Part shown: piece by piece, positions 54,910 to 64,000 of the stretch
How positions within the stretch are numbered: position 1 is the first letter of the stretch
Layout of the letters: each line of letters starts with the position of its first letter
Origin: Impatiens glandulifera
Lineage: Eukaryota > Streptophyta > Magnoliopsida > Ericales > Balsaminaceae
DNA: 64,000 nt
NCBI RefSeq assembly: GCF_907164915.1
Contig: NC_061866.1
Location: 26,615,905 to 26,679,904 of the forward strand
Direction of reading: 5' to 3'
Program-made: the position numbers and the translations under genes
Notes under the pieces: generated by a model
Told to the model about the DNA's origin: nothing
What the model saw: only the letters and a program-made list of their open reading frames with translations
The model's database searches: none

Positions 54910-55275
54910 TATTGCATGCGATTGAAACCTTTACACCCACAAATTTCTTAAGAACCCTAGCTTTTTCTAATTTCTCTCTTAAGAATTCTATTCATCTTGA
55001 GTCTGTTCATCTTCTCTCTAATGGCTAACAAGAAAATTACTCTTGGTGGACTTTGCCTTAGTGCACACCTTCGACTAACAGGATGTGGCTGATATATTCC
55101 AATCTCTAGAGTATGCCGGCCTCGGAAAATATCTCGACGGACCATTTATATTCTATGAAAAGGAAGTTCGGGAGTTCTTCAAGTCGGCGACCTTGGTCGG
55201 AGACTCAATCTCGGCAACTATGAATGAAACGGTTATTTCTTTTGATGAAGCGACTTATGCGTAGTTCTTTTCCAG
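54910..55275 (+). pseudogene. Element B accessory ORF relic (copy 2)
   Basis: ATG 55021, MANKKITLGG. A 17-bp deletion near 55045 between two GGTG words, absent from copy 1, shifts the frame right after the start; the rest (GPFIFYEKEVREFFKS) is readable downstream. Truncated against element I as in copy 1. Confidence 0.78.
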
Positions 55276-57518
55276 TCATGTGTCTAGAACATCCACTTTC
55301 CAGATACCAAACATAATCTTCTAGTTAGTCAACCTACACAAAAACATATTTACACACTTTTTGGTACCCACGTTCACTTGGGTCCTCGATCAATCAGTCC
55401 CTTAAGAATCTATATTTGGTTTATTCTGATGGACTTCCCTTTTGTGTAGTAATGAGTGCGTATGATTTTGATTTTGCAGGCGCCTTCCAGCCAACCACTA
55501 ATCCCTTAACTTTAAAGGATGGTTTTCTTTTAAATCTCCTTGACTTCTTGTTAGATTTTGGTTTGCTAGACTTGCTAACTGCATCTAACTTAAGTTTCAA
55601 CCAGCTAACTGTTGGTGGAACATAAGTTATCTCATCCTTTAAAGTTAGATCCTCACTATTTGGATCAGTTCTAGTGTTAGTTAAACTCCCTTCGACAAAA
55701 CTTATTGACTTAAGCTTGTTAGTTGATGAATTAAACTTTTTATAGGACTTGTCTGAGTCATTGCCATCAAATCCTAGACTAGATTTACATCTAGCAGGCT
55801 TCAGTAGACTGATCTGATATTTGACAGATTCTCTAAACCTTGTCCAAGAACTCATAATATAGGATAAACGCTGGTTTTCAGAAAATAGAGTTTTAACTTT
55901 TTCTTTGAGCATCTCATTCTCAATAGCAGATAGATGCGCTTGCATCCTTATATTCCAGCAATCATAGTTTTCTTTTGAGAACATGATAATTTTTTAACTC
56001 TAGACATGATTCGGGTTCTTGTTGCTTGAGAATAGAAAACCTGCCCTGATACCACTTGATAGGATCGGTGTAATCAAAAGAGACGGGGTCTAATTATTGA
56101 TAACAACTTCAGAAAAACGGTTTGATAGAAATCCTGTTAGGGATTAATATTAATTTCTATTCTTCGCAAACACTTGAAACGATTCAAATATTGAATCGTT
56201 TGTTTGGGTTTGAAGCCTTGAACCAATGAATAATGAAAGGCAGAAGGAAAGAACACAACAATATATTTATGGATGTTCAGAGTTAATTCTCCTACGTCAC
56301 CCTTTCTTCCAACAACTAGAAGGATTTCACTAAACTTCTTGAATCAATTACAGTTCACTGATTAGCTAACACTCTATTGAACATAACATACTATGTTCAA
56401 CTTACAATATGATTAAGAATATATCTCAGTTAAAACCGTGTGTTTGATTTTCTCTCTTGAACTTGAATATGATGTACAATCAGTAAGTGCAAGAGTGATT
56501 CGTAATATGAGCAGAGTGACTGGTATACCGAGAGATTCGCCCGTTGTCTTTGAGCGTCTAAATATAGTGGAAGGACACCAACATGCTCTATGCTTCTAGA
56601 ACGTGGCTGTACTGAACGGTAGTGCGCGGGATATCCTTTTGTAACTGTCGAATACTTAACAAGTCGTGGGAGGAATATTTGCGTATGTGGCGTTCATTCA
56701 TTTGATGCAAGTAGCTGGCGCACTGATCTGCAAGAGAAAGTGGAGGAGTAACGTACAACTAGTTGATCCGTGGGTAGACGTATGTTAACTTCAGACGGCT
56801 GCTGAAGCGAGGCATTAAACATGCTCAATTAGACCACCAAATCTAATAGACTTAAACGCCAACGTCTATCAGATAGATCCATTAGACTACCACGTCTAAT
56901 GGATTTAGACAACAATGTCGAAATACTCATCCCATTAGACTACCACGTCCATTGGAGTTAGACTGCAACGTCTAACCTTACATCACTTTAGACTAATCTG
57001 AAAGAGTTAGACGGTAACGTCTAACTTCGTGTATGTTAAACTTGCACGTATAACTACGTATCTATTAGACTGGCACGTCTAACTAAGTATCTGTTAGACT
57101 AACATGTCTAACTACATATCTATCAGACTGCACATCTAACTACGTATCTCTTAGGTTGACACGTCTAATTACGTATCAATTAGACTGGCACGTCTAACTA
57201 CGTATCTGTTAGACTGGCACGTCTAACTACGTATCTATTAGACTAGCACATCTAACTACGTATCTGTTAGACTAGCACGTCTAACTGCGTATCTGTCAGA
57301 CTGGCACGTCTAACTACGTACCTGTTAGACTGGCACGTCTAAATACGTAACACGTCCAATTAGCCTACTTAGACCACGTTTAATTTAGCCAAATCTGATG
57401 CACCTGCATAGAAACACTTTAGACGGCTTAACTTTATTCATATAACTTTTAATCATAATTAAGTTTTACTCATACATCATCAAAATAACGATAGTCAAGA
57501 TAAGTTTTACTCATACAT
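55276..57518 (-). mobile_element. Element I fragment (copy 2): gag, PBS, 5' LTR
   Basis: gag frame 55984-55421, same 187 residues as copy 1; PBS TGGTATCAGGGC at 56054-56043; LTR 56057 to about 57518 with TTAGAC array 56825-57370 and conserved module 56265-56331. A 6-bp loss (AGAAGG) near 56746 distinguishes it from copy 1. Confidence 0.82.
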
Positions 57519-58257
57519 GTTTAACGGTGCACGTCTAATGCCTCGCTTAAGTAGTCGTCTGAAGTTAGCATACGTCTACCCACGATCAACTAGCTATACA
57601 CTATTTCTGCTCCACTCATCCACAGAGTCCAATACGCCAGCTATTTGCATCAAATGAATGAACGCCATGTACTCAAATATTTTTTCCACTTCTTGTTCAG
57701 TACATGATAATTTTAGGAGGATATTCAGCGCACTACCTGTTCGGTACAGTCATGATCTATTTGCTTAGAGTCTGTTGTACTCTAGTCCTTTGGGCGGCCT
57801 TCCAATGGATGTTTTCCATGTGTCCATAAAGAAGATTCGACCATTGGTGTCCTTCTACTACAAATAGATGCTCAAGGACAACAGAAGGATCACTAATTTA
57901 ACTTGTTACTCAACCGGTTACTATGCTCAAAGATTATCAATCTTACAAGCTTACTCTTGCACTTACTGATTTTTACAAGAAGGGGTGATGTAGGAGAGTT
58001 TACTCCGAACATCCATAAATAACTCTCTGTTTTCTTTACTTTCTATCTTTCATCTTTCATTAGTTCAAAACTTCAAATCTGACCAACACTTCCGCACTTG
58101 AAACCGTTTTAAGAGTTCGAAAAATTTGTGAAGAATAGAAATAGATTTTCACTTCTAATAGAGTTAAAATTGAATCGTTTGTCATAAATTTTTATCAATA
58201 ACCAGACCCTAGTCTCTATTGGTACCACTGATCCTATATATTTGTATTAGAGCCCTG
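57519..58257 (+). repeat. J 5' LTR fragment and primer-binding site
   Basis: LTR part to about 58240 (ends GATCCTATATA, from CCTATCA), lacking the TTAGAC array found in I. Conserved module AAGAAGGGGTGATGTAGGAG at 57977-58019. PBS TTGTATTAGAGCCCTG at 58242-58257 is degraded relative to TGGTATCAGAGC. Confidence 0.8.
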
Positions 58258-58291
58258 TCTTCTATTCTCAAGCCTATAAGGAACCTTAATC

Positions 58292-59477
58292 ATGTTTATC
58301 GTCAACCAAATCCCCATGCTTTCAAGAGAAATCTATGATTATTGGATGAAGAGAATGCAACCTCATTTGGTTGCCCTAGATTGTGACATGTGGAATGTCA
58401 TCACTAATGGTCCGATAAAGATTGAGAAGCCAAGATGTAGGTAGACAACTGAAGATAAGATGATGAACAACCTGGATAATGTTGCCAAAGATGTCTTGTT
58501 CAAGTCAATCAACAAGAATATATTTAGTGAGATCAAGTCCTTCTCCTCCACTAAAGAAATCTGGGAGAACCTAATATAATCTAATGTTGTAATGTTCAAA
58601 CAAAGAAGAACCGAAGAGAGTAGAAGGTTCTTATAAGTGCTGAAAATAAGTCTAAGTGGGACGATAGTGACTTAGAGGACTCATCTAACGAAAGTGATAC
58701 CGAAGTCGTCTCTTAATGGAAGATGACCAATCTAAGGTACTTGACTCTTCCTCAAAAGGTTTTACAAGATATGAGTTAACTACTGCACTCAATGACATGG
58801 TTAGTGAGTACAAGATGTTATCAGACTCATTTAATGAAATGAAATTAAAATATGAATCTATTAACTCTTCTTCATCTCAAGTTGCTGAACCAAAATTTTC
58901 TAAAAACAAAGTAGTTGAGCTCTAATCTGAGAATGAGACACTTAAAGAAAAAGTTCAAACTCTATTTTCTGAAAATCAACGTTTAACATATGTGGTTAGT
59001 TCCTGGATAAAATCTGGAGACGCTGTAAGACAACAAATTATTATGCTGAAGCCTGCTGGATGTAAATCCAGATTAGGATATGATAATAATGACTCAGACA
59101 AGTCTTATAAAAAGCTAAACTCAGTAACTGACAAGTTTAAGCCTATAAACTTTGTCAGAGGGACTTTAACTAGTAATGGAACTGATCTAAGTTGTGAGGA
59201 TCTAACCTTAAATGATGTGCTCATTCATATTCCGCCGACTGTTAGCTGGCTGAAACCTAGGAAGAAAACATCCAACAAATCTGGTAAATTAAAACCTGAC
59301 AAAAAGTAAAGGAGTTTTAAACAAAAACTATCTTCTAAAGTTAAGGGAACAACTGCTAGTTGGAAGGCATCTGCTAAGCCTAAATCATACGCACTTATTA
59401 CTACATAGAAAGGGAAGTCCATTAGAATAACTCAAATATGGATCCCTAAGGGACTGATTGCTCGAGGACCCAAGTGA
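58292..59477 (+). pseudogene. gag: Element J gag, zinc knuckle deleted
   Basis: ATG 58292 opens FIVNQIPMLSREIYDYWMKR; TAG near 58438 and TAA near 58577 break the capsid part. Between about 58600 and 58640 it jumps to the acidic segment after the zinc knuckle (WDDSDLEDSSNESDTE). From 58716: GFTRYELTTALNDMVSEYK, ENETLKEKVQTLFSENQRL, IHIPPTVSWLK and the closing WIPKGLIARGPK, TGA 59475-59477. Further stops near 58923, 59307 and 59406. The duplication breakpoint (58490) lies in it. Confidence 0.85.
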
Positions 59478-59515
59478 ATATGGGTACCAAAACTTTGTAA
59501 AATGTTTTTGTGTAG

Positions 59516-62500
59516 CTTGACTGCCTAGAGGATTCAGTTTGGTATCTGGACAGTGGATGTTCCAGACACATGACTGAAGAAAGACGACTTCTAACTGATA
59601 TAATAGAATTCTCAAGTCCTAAGATCACTTTTGGGGACAATCGCTAGGGTAAGACCATGGGTAAGGGTAATATTATTCATGGTGATCTGACCATTAACAA
59701 CATGCTAGTTGTTGAAAACCTGTGTTATAACCTGATAAATATTAGTCAATTATGTGATAATGGCTTTCCTATTGATTTTTAAACTCATGCATGTCTGGTT
59801 AAGGATCAACAGGGTAAAGTTCTGTCGACATGAAGTAGGGTAGGAAATTCTAACAAAATGAACTAGAAAACTGAAATATCTAATCCTATATGCATGATTA
59901 CGAAAACTAATCAAAACTGGTTATGGCATAAGAGATTGAATCATCTCAATGTTAAAACCATTAACAATATTTGTTCGCATAACTTGGTTTTCGGCTTACC
60001 CAACTTGAAGTTTTTAAAGGACAAGGTTTGTCCTGTTTGCCAGCTAGGCAAACAGAGTAAATCATCGTTCAAAAGTAAAGGGAAATCTCAGTCCAACCGT
60101 TGCTTGTAACTTTTACACATGGATCTATTTGGTCTAATTCCTATAAAGAGCTTGGGAGGAATGAGATTCACTTTAGTCGTTATTAATGAATTTTCACGAT
60201 TTACATGGGTTGTATTTTTGCAATCTAATTTTCAGACGGGTAAGAATTTGATTAAGATCCTTAGAAGAATTCAAAAAAAATAATTTTAAGCATTATTCTG
60301 ATTAGAAGTGATCGGGGAACCGAATTCACCAACAGACGCCTAAGTTCATATCTCGAGGAATTTGGTATTAGACATGAGTTGTCTAATGCCAGAACTCCAT
60401 AGCAAAATGGTATTTCTAAGAGAAGAGTCGGGACACTAAAGTAAGCAACGAGATCGATGCTTGCCGACTCAGGTGTTCCTAAGAAGTTTTGGGTAGAATC
60501 CATAAACACAGCATGCTATACACAAAATCGGTCAATAATTAACAAACGTTTTGACAAAAAACCCCTATGAAGTATTTTATGGAAGAATGCCTACAGTTTC
60601 ATAATTTTGAGTATTTGGGTATAAGTATTTTATTCAAAATAATAGGAAAGAATATTTGACTGCTTTTGAAGCTAATGTAGATGCTGGAATCATGCTAGGT
60701 TACTCCTTAGTTAGTAAAGCTTTCAGAGTGTACAATAATCGTACACAAACTGTTGAGGAATCTTTCCATGTTTTTTGTGATGAATCTGTTGAAAATATTC
60801 TATTATCCCATCGACCTTGCTAACAGATTAGAAGCTTCATGTCTTTAATCTGATAGTGAGGATGAAGCCCCCTTCAAAAGGATTATTTATCTAATCAAGT
60901 GGATGATCCGGTTGAGAATCAACCAGACGTCCAAACTTCCGTTCAATAGGTTGTTGACAGTTCGGAAATCGTGGAGCCAACTGATCCGATGTCTAATCCT
61001 CTTAGATCAAACTTCAGATGGAACAGAAATCATCCACCATAATTGATACTTGGTAATCCTAACTCTCCTCGTAGGACAAGACGTCAATTGTTGGATGAAA
61101 TGGCTAACTCCGTATTTATTTCTCAAATTAAGACCATGAAAATTGGTGAAGTTTTGCTTGATCCAGATTGGATCAATGTCATGCAAGAGGAGTGAAACTA
61201 ATTTGTACGAAATAAAGTATGGCATCTAACTCCAAGGCCGACTGATCAATTGGTTATTGGAACTAGATGGATTTTTCGAAACAAGCATAGTGAAGATGGC
61301 TTAGTTTTAAGAAACAAAGCCCGATTGGTTGCTCAAGTGTATAGACAGGAAGAAGGAATTGACTTTGAAGAGTCATTTTCTCTTGTGGCCAGACTTGCAA
61401 CAAGCATAATCTTCATAGCTTATGCATCTTTTAAGAATTTCAAGGTTTTTCAAATGGATGTGAAAAGTACATTTCTAAATGGTAAATTAAATGAAGATGT
61501 TTATGTTGAACAACCCCTTTAATTTCTAGATCATACATTACCAAATCATGTTTTTAAACTTGACAAAGCTTTATATGGTTTGAAACAAGTTTCGAGAGCT
61601 TAGTATGATAGTTTGACTAAATTTCTTTTTGATCATGATTTCAATATTAGGTCAGTTGACAAAATATTCTTTAGATTTGTAAAAGACTCTCATATTCTAC
61701 TTGTTCAAGTTAATGTTGATGATATCATATTTGGATCAACTAACCCCAAATTATGTGAGAAATTTGCCAAGCTGATGCAAGACAGATTCAAGATGAGTAT
61801 GATGGGAGAATTAAAATTCTTCTTAGGTCTTCAAGTTCGCCAACTTGAAACAGGGACCCTCATCAACCAAGCCAAATACACCAAAGAGTTATTAAAGAAG
61901 TTTGGAATGAGAGCTGCTCGGCTGCAGCCACTCCAATGAGCTCTTCCAGCAACTTAGACAAAGATGAAGATGGACAAAGAGTTGACATCACTACCTATAG
62001 AGGACTCATCATCTATTTGCTCTATCAAACTGCTAGTCGGCCCGACATTCAGTGTGTTGTCGGTGTCTGTGGAAGATTCTTGGCTAATTCTAAATTATCT
62101 CACTTTATTGCTGCTAAGCGTATTTTGAAATATTTAAATGGTCTCAAAATATGGGACTATGGTATCCGAAGGATTCCAGTTTCAATTTAAAGAGTTTTTC
62201 AGATGCAGACTATGCATGTTGCAAGATTGATCGAAAAAGCACATTTGGAACTTGCCAGTTTCATGGTGATCGTTTAATCTCTTGGTTCAACAAGAAGCAG
62301 ACATCAGTTGCTACGTCTATAGCTAAAGCCTAATATCTTGCATTAGGAAGTTGTTGCTCTCAGCTCTTGTGGATTCAATAGCAACTGAGGGACTATGGAA
62401 TTGAAGTAGAAGAATTTCTAATTTTCTGCGACAACACAAGTGCAATTGCTATCACCTACAATCAATTATGCATTCTCTAACAAAGCATATTTAAATCACA

Positions 62501-62653
62501 CATCATTTCATCCAAGAGCATGTCAATCATAAGCATATCCGCCTTGAATATGTTACTACAGATCAACAAGTGGCAGACGTGTTCACAAAACCACTAGCCG
62601 AGACTAAGTTTTCTTACTGTAGAAATATTTTAGGGATTGTTGATATTTATTGA
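59516..62653 (+). pseudogene. pol: Element J pol, heavily decayed
   Basis: Protease motif VWYLDSGCSRHMTE at about 59540-59580; GAG-pre-integrase NWLWHKRLNHLN and CPVCQLGKQSKSSF (59894-60109); integrase core from about 60116 with many stops; RT from 61250 ([43 protein letters not shown]). The catalytic YVDD is NVDD (61712-61723), which should kill polymerase. RNase H: SFSDADYACC, then VADVFTKPLAETKFSY, TGA 62651-62653. Stops or frameshifts recur through the whole length. Confidence 0.92.
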
Positions 62654-63506
62654 TTTATTTGAACAGATGATGCATAAATTGAGGGGGAATATGTTGTTTA
62701 AATATAAAAAGACAGACTTGTGTAGAGAAAGGTCTCAATATGTCCAATAGATCAGTAGTATAAGGAATGCATCTACTTAGACGTATACTTACTTAAGTAG
62801 TCTACGTTTCTAGGTTGGAATATCTTGGTTTTAATCCTGCACGGTTAGATGTAGAAGTCTAATGAACGTATAGACGTTTATAATACTAGCATAGATAAAC
62901 TCTAACGTCTAACTAGACACATATCTAACACGTGTTGTTTATGTGTAATTAGACACCTGAAGTCTAATAGACTCTTGGCTATCTGGAAGACATGCGTGAT
63001 TAGACGTCGACGTCTAACAGATGCCTATCTAACTTAGATTCATAGAATGTATATAGTAAGTTGAAACATCTAACTACATGTGCAATTACACTATTCATCC
63101 TCAAGTTAGCGGGACAACTGTCCACTGCTATATTAAATGTCTATGTACTATTCACGCCAAAAATTGAAAAATTATTCCTTCAATAACTTGAAGACATGTG
63201 TCTCTCAAGGTTAAAGAATGACTAAAATCTCTGATGTTTCTTTACTGCACGTATTGCATTAATGACACATTTTCATGATTACTCTTAAATGCGGCTTATC
63301 ATTAAATGATGTAGTTCTTGGAAACATGTTTTCATGTTTTTGACGGTTCGTATAATCATGACGATTATGATTATACATCAGTTTTCTTCTATAAAAGAAC
63401 AGCTATATTCAAGGGTTTGAATATCCCTCTTAGTGTTCTCTCTCTAAGAAATCCTTTATTATCTCCAAATATTCTGAATTCCTAAGTTCTTTTTCAGCTT
63501 ATCAAA
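62654..63506 (+). promoter_or_regulatory. Element J spacer: PPT-like tract, TTAGAC words, TATA box before accessory ORF
   Basis: AATTGAGGGGGAATATGTTG (near 62676) looks like a copia PPT followed by an LTR-like TGTTG. Then TTAGAC-type words (62785-63060), GGACAACTGTCC near 63111, and TATAAAAG at 63390-63397, 117 bp before ATG 63507, with a CTCTCTCTAAG leader. No coding signal. Same order as in B and E. Confidence 0.65.
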
Positions 63507-64000
63507 ATGTGTTCTTTAGCGCCATCTACTCTTCAGATAGACTTCGATTTAGTGTCTACCGTAATCATTCCGGAGATGGTCACGGTGTTCGAATCCTTAA
63601 AAACTTCGGGCCATGAAAAATTTCTAAAGGCCCCTATCATTATGTACGAACCGGAGGTTCGTGAGTTCTTTAAATATGGAGGCTTGTACGACAACAGGCT
63701 CGTCGTAGCGAAGATCTTTGATGACATTGCCTCCTTCACTAAAGACTCTTTCGCTCGATTCTTCAACCTTCCTACAGAGGGACATTTTGAGTTCCTAACA
63801 TCCTCAGAGGAAGTCTTATCCGAAATGAGGCTTGCCTTTTCCGATACCTATCGTGAAGGGATTCATGTCCCTATCGAAACTCATGGACTGAAGTCCGCCC
63901 TGAAAGTTGAGTTCTCTCTGCTCAACGATATCATTTCCAAGTCCCTCTTAGCAAAGGGATTTTCCAATACTTACTCGAAGATGGTCTTCGAGATGATGAT
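63507..64000 (+). CDS. Element J accessory ORF, intact to window edge (164 codons, partial)
   Basis: ATG 63507 opens a frame without a stop to 64000. Reads STLQIDFDLVSTV, KTSGHEKFLKAP, PEVREFFKYGGLY, KDSFARFFNLPTEGHFEF, THGLKSALKVEFSLLNDIIS and SKMVFEMMM, that is, the full first three quarters of the shared domain. It is clean for 494 bp although J's gag and pol are full of stops. No signal peptide or membrane segment seen. If E is a guide, the protein would continue for several hundred more residues with coiled-coil and RGG parts. Function unknown. Confidence 0.75.
   Translation, partial: MCSLAPSTLQIDFDLVSTVIIPEMVTVFESLKTSGHEKFLKAPIIMYEPEVREFFKYGGLYDNRLVVAKIFDDIASFTKDSFARFFNLPTEGHFEFLTSSEEVLSEMRLAFSDTYREGIHVPIETHGLKSALKVEFSLLNDIISKSLLAKGFSNTYSKMVFEMM

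Larger units (their letters stand above)
44193..58490 (+). repeat. 14.3-kb direct tandem duplication, copy 2
   Basis: Repeats 29905-44192 over 14,298 bp with offsets of 14,288 to 14,316 due to small indels: +25 bp near 49320, +2 bp in a CT repeat near 50690, -17 bp near 55045. Protein-level comparison: 5 differences in 195 codons (37800 vs 52115) and 4 in 199 (30817 vs 45105). After 58490 sequence continues into J gag, absent from copy 1. Confidence 0.95.
57519..64000 (+). mobile_element. Element J: copia element of the TTAGAC class, running off the window
   Basis: Truncated 5' LTR, PBS, gag with internal deletion, complete but stop-riddled pol, TTAGAC spacer with TATA, and an open accessory ORF at the window edge. 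Best view of the autonomous layout from which pol-less B and E derive. The 3' LTR lies beyond the window. Confidence 0.88.

Noticed and set aside
1..64000. Host protein-coding genes
   Set aside because: Every convincing ORF belongs to a retroelement gag, pol or accessory gene; other ORFs are shadows on the opposite strand or in other frames.

Overview
This window is nuclear DNA from a flowering plant, most likely a eudicot, and it is built entirely of nested Ty1/copia LTR retrotransposons of the Sirevirus type. The evidence is pol order protease-integrase-RT-RNase H, primer-binding sites matching initiator tRNA-Met (TGGTATCAGAGC), polypurine tracts (AAAAAGGGAGAAA), LTRs with TG...CA ends and 5-bp target-site duplications (TSDs). 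From memory only, the accessory proteins resemble hypothetical proteins seen in Gesneriaceae/Lamiales genomes; that placement is weak. I see no host gene outside the elements.

Layout. 1-10105: element A (+), entered inside gag, with decayed pol, three paralogous accessory ORFs, PPT and 3' LTR. 10106-11502 and 40599-40974: element B (+), an older pol-less element whose gag was hit by A. 11508-40593: element D (+), inserted in B with TSD TATTG. D was later invaded three times. First, in gag, by a minus-strand complex F/E (13826-25056, TSD GATTT). Second, in the protease region, by solo LTR G (25999-28283, TSD ACCTG). Third, further along pol, by element H (28361-30412, TSD ACATA). 40975-43220: element I (-). 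43221 onward: element J (+), head-to-head with I. A block of about 14.3 kb (29905-44192) is repeated in direct tandem at 44193-58490 at roughly 99% identity. J then runs on alone to the window end (58491-64000).

Two LTR classes occur: TGTTAG...CTAACA (A, D, H) and TGTTGG...CTATCA (E, F, G, I, J). The second carries large arrays of TTAGAC/GTCTAA half-palindromes. Both classes share one conserved module of about 65 nt (hairpin, then GGGGTGACGTAGGAG, then CTCCGAACATCCATAAA).

The most unusual biology is the accessory gene downstream of pol. Every element that reaches this far carries it: three diverged tandem copies in A and D, one in B, E and J. Each copy has its own TATA box about 60-130 bp before its ATG. 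The proteins share an N-terminal domain of about 180 residues (TGL..FL, EFF..A, F.LPTEG, NW..LF..L). The long versions add a Lys-rich or Ser-rich middle, coiled-coil-like stretches and, in E, an RGG-rich tail. No transmembrane segment is evident, so I do not call them envelope proteins. Gag, protease, integrase and RT would normally make the particle and cDNA, but all copies of pol here are broken. By contrast, J's accessory ORF is open to the window edge and D's first accessory ORF is intact in both duplicate copies. Many stops in D gag and in A's third accessory ORF are TAG, as expected from CAG-to-TAG decay at CHG-methylated cytosines.
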